Positions 4,032 through 5,035 of a stretch of 5,035 bases of DNA are shown one piece after another (positions within the stretch are counted from its first letter, which is position 1; the number at the start of each line of letters is the position of its first letter). The notes under the pieces were generated by a model. That model worked only from the letters and a program-made list of their open reading frames with translations. It had not been told where the DNA came from and ran no database searches. This stretch comes from Solirubrobacterales bacterium (GTDB taxonomy: Bacteria > Actinomycetota > Thermoleophilia > Solirubrobacterales > Solirubrobacteraceae): assembly GCA_003157595.1 (NCBI GenBank), contig PMKB01000261.1:1-5035 (forward strand), read 5' to 3'. The translations under genes and the position numbers were made by a program.

Positions 4032-4217
4032 CTATGCGCCTGCGGTGGGCTCGGCCCGGCTGTCTTGGCGCGCGCTGCGAAGCTGGCCCAGCCGGTCTTC
4101 CAGTGTCTTGAGCGAGTAGCGAATGTGGTCGAGCAACTCGAGCGCCTCGGCGACGATCTCTTCGATCTCGACGGTCTGCTCAACGACCTCCTCGACCGCA
4201 GCCTCATCTTCCGCCAT
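4032..4217 (-). CDS. 61-aa acidic helical protein, function unknown
   Basis: AGGAGG lies 5 bases upstream of ATG at 4217-4215, so the start is well supported; the frame ends in TAG at 4034-4032. Residues 3-30 are strongly acidic with regularly spaced Val, Ile and Leu (EEVVEQTVEIEEIVAEALEL). They are followed by LLDHIRYSLKTLEDRLGQLR (28-47), the pattern of a long amphipathic helix or coiled coil, and then a polar Ala/Pro tail. There is no Cys, no signal peptide and no membrane span. I do not recognise a family. It lies 96 bases after the 55-aa gene and just before the LexA-like dyad, so it is probably not co-regulated with the genes beyond that site. A role as a small oligomerising partner is only a guess. 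Confidence 0.72.
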   Translation of the reverse strand: MAEDEAAVEEVVEQTVEIEEIVAEALELLDHIRYSLKTLEDRLGQLRSARQDSRAEPTAGA

Positions 4218-4313
4218 GCCAGCCTCCTATCGGGATCGTGCGAGACGCGTGCTGCCCCGGCGCTGCTTCTGTCGTCCCAGTGCGCAATCGCGAACCAAGG
4301 CGGGGAGGCCGCG

Positions 4314-4481
4314 TCATGGGTGACTGGTCGGGGGTTTGGTGGCGGGGTCGAACGCCGGCGGCACGCCGGGTTCTATGTCGCCCTCGTTGGGTGGCTCGTC
4401 CTCGCCGGTCGCAGGGTCGTTGATCGGTGCGCGCTCCGGCGGGTGGACTTGCTCGTCGAACTCGCTCGGCTCTTGTTCCAT
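4314..4481 (-). CDS. 55-aa acidic, proline-rich protein, function unknown
   Basis: ATG at 4481-4479 opens a 55-codon frame to TGA at 4316-4314. AAGGG lies 10 bases upstream, a modest ribosome site. The protein has 14 Pro and 14 Asp or Glu, begins MEQEPSEFDEQVHPPERAPI, contains NDPATGEDEPPNEGD and ends with FDPATKPPTSHP. It is almost certainly disordered and soluble. A DPAT motif occurs twice (residues 22-25 and 45-48). No family is recognised, but the composition is coherent and does not look like a random frame in GC-rich DNA, which tends to give Arg- and Ala-rich translations. It is divergent from the plus-strand gene at 4655, with 173 bases between the two starts. Confidence 0.55.
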   Translation of the reverse strand: MEQEPSEFDEQVHPPERAPINDPATGEDEPPNEGDIEPGVPPAFDPATKPPTSHP

Positions 4482-4654
4482 CGTGGTGTGGCCCTTCGGT
4501 TAGAGGTTGCTGCTGTCCCTTGAGGCTACCCGGGCCTTCCAAGCTCTGGTCGCTTCGTGGTGCCGCTCAGACGCCGAGTTCGAGGTCAGGCCGACACGAA
4601 CCTCGTGCGTGTGGTCGATCTCGCCGCCGTGCGGGTTCGTGGGAGTATCCACGA
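4482..4654. promoter_or_regulatory. Intergenic region between divergent genes
   Basis: This 173-base gap separates the starts of the leftward 55-aa gene and the rightward 60-aa gene and must hold promoters for one or both. A 6-bp inverted repeat CGAGGT...ACCTCG is present within it, but I see no convincing -10/-35 pair. Confidence 0.3.
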
Positions 4655-4837
4655 ATGCCCTACGGAATCCACTGCCACTGTCCGGACACCGGCGCGATCG
4701 TCAGTCTCGGCATCCACGCCGAATCTCTCGATGACATCCAATTTCACGCTCTCATCCTCAAGAACTGTCCCGCATGCCAATCGGACCACGAGATCAGCAA
4801 GGACGACCTCTTTATCGAACGCGAAGCCCCCGCGTAG
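4655..4837 (+). CDS. 60-aa protein with two cysteine pairs (zinc-ribbon-like)
   Basis: ATG at 4655 is preceded by GGGAG 9 bases upstream; the frame closes at TAG 4835-4837. The protein begins MPYGIHCHCPDTGAIVSLGI and continues with an acidic and hydrophobic middle, then NCPACQSDHEISKDDLFIE. The CxCP and CPxC pairs, about 30 residues apart and followed by H and a short acidic end, look like a small rubredoxin-like or zinc-ribbon fold with four Cys ligands. Similar small uncharacterised proteins are widespread in soil bacteria. The role is unknown; binding of zinc is inferred. It is the only convincing plus-strand gene here, so it belongs to a separate unit. An 84-aa frame on the opposite strand covers the same DNA but lacks this motif structure. 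Confidence 0.75.
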   Translation: MPYGIHCHCPDTGAIVSLGIHAESLDDIQFHALILKNCPACQSDHEISKDDLFIEREAPA

Positions 4838-4919
4838 CACGGGCGCTCCACTGCGCTCATGAGTTGGCTTTGGCTATACCGCGGACACAGCACCACTAAC
4901 TCGAGCGCGCCCCACCGCC

Positions 4920-4936
4920 GCGGATGCTACATCCGC
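4920..4936 (+). terminator. Small hairpin downstream of the cysteine-pair gene
   Basis: GCGGATG (4920-4926) and CATCCGC (4930-4936) pair exactly around a 3-base loop, 83 bases after the plus-strand stop. It may end that transcript or one entering from the right. The distance and lack of a T-run keep confidence low. Confidence 0.25.
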
Positions 4937-5035
4937 CCATCAGCCGCGCCAGCAGCGGTGACGCTGCGCGCAACACCCTCGTACACGAGAGCGAAAGCGA
5001 CACCGGACCGCTGGCCGGACCCCGTTCATCGGTCC

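Noticed and set aside
4586..4840. An 84-codon minus-strand frame with plausible-looking composition
   Set aside because: It is antisense to the cysteine-pair protein, whose CxC/CxxC layout and ribosome site are much stronger; it begins at GTG without a convincing ribosome site.
4859..5035. A plus-strand frame from ATG 4859 open to the window edge, and a minus-strand frame entering from the right and stopping at 4897-4895
   Set aside because: Neither has a ribosome site in view or a recognisable motif, and both have biased Ala/Pro/Arg composition; at this length, open frames are expected in GC-rich DNA.
1..5035. Transposons, CRISPR arrays, tRNA or rRNA genes
   Set aside because: No transposase motif, regularly spaced repeat, cloverleaf or rRNA-like stretch was seen. 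The direct repeats found are pieces of coding sequence.

Overview
The window is high-GC bacterial DNA (roughly 60-65% GC by eye). It is packed with short stress-type genes, almost all on the minus strand and so transcribed right to left. The families recognised from the translations are DUF892/YciE-like ferritin-like, CsbD-like, DUF6458, PRC-barrel and DUF2294. Together with the strong AGGAGG-type ribosome sites and hairpins lacking T-tracts, they suggest a soil actinobacterium, perhaps of the Thermoleophilia type. The phylum is an inference from family content, not from a marker gene.

Layout in order of minus-strand transcription (high to low coordinates): an acidic, proline-rich 55-aa protein (4314-4481); a 61-aa acidic helical protein (4032-4217); a perfect 16-bp dyad resembling an SOS/LexA box (4002-4017); a DUF2294 gene with a foreign 3' end (3531-3983); a double PRC-barrel protein (2857-3534); a second DUF2294 protein with a different N-terminus (2167-2832); a broken small gene carrying a third FMSxNQ motif (1775-1988); a DUF6458 membrane protein ended early by an in-frame TAG (1482-1688); a 33-aa membrane protein (1280-1381); a CsbD-like protein (1014-1184); a 27-aa membrane protein (870-953); a ferritin-like DUF892 protein (152-661); and possibly the first codons of another gene (1-74). 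On the plus strand the only convincing gene is a 60-aa cysteine-pair protein (4655-4837). The stretch 4838-5035 holds no gene I can support, only a small hairpin.

The most unusual feature is a family of rearranged paralogous pieces. A 134-bp block of DUF2294 coding sequence occurs twice in direct orientation (2278-2411 and 3717-3850; 117 of 134 bases identical by hand alignment). One copy has kept the C-terminal half of the domain, the other the N-terminal part. The second copy runs directly into the 3' tail of a lost DUF6458 gene. That tail also lies, intact and in frame, just beyond the amber stop of the resident DUF6458 gene. The region therefore looks like a duplicated DUF2294-DUF6458 module that has been shuffled and partly decayed.

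Functionally this looks like a general-stress or desiccation-type accessory block: ferritin-like, CsbD, PRC-barrel and several tiny membrane proteins. Many genes have their own strong ribosome site and a hairpin downstream, so they may be expressed as several short units rather than one operon.
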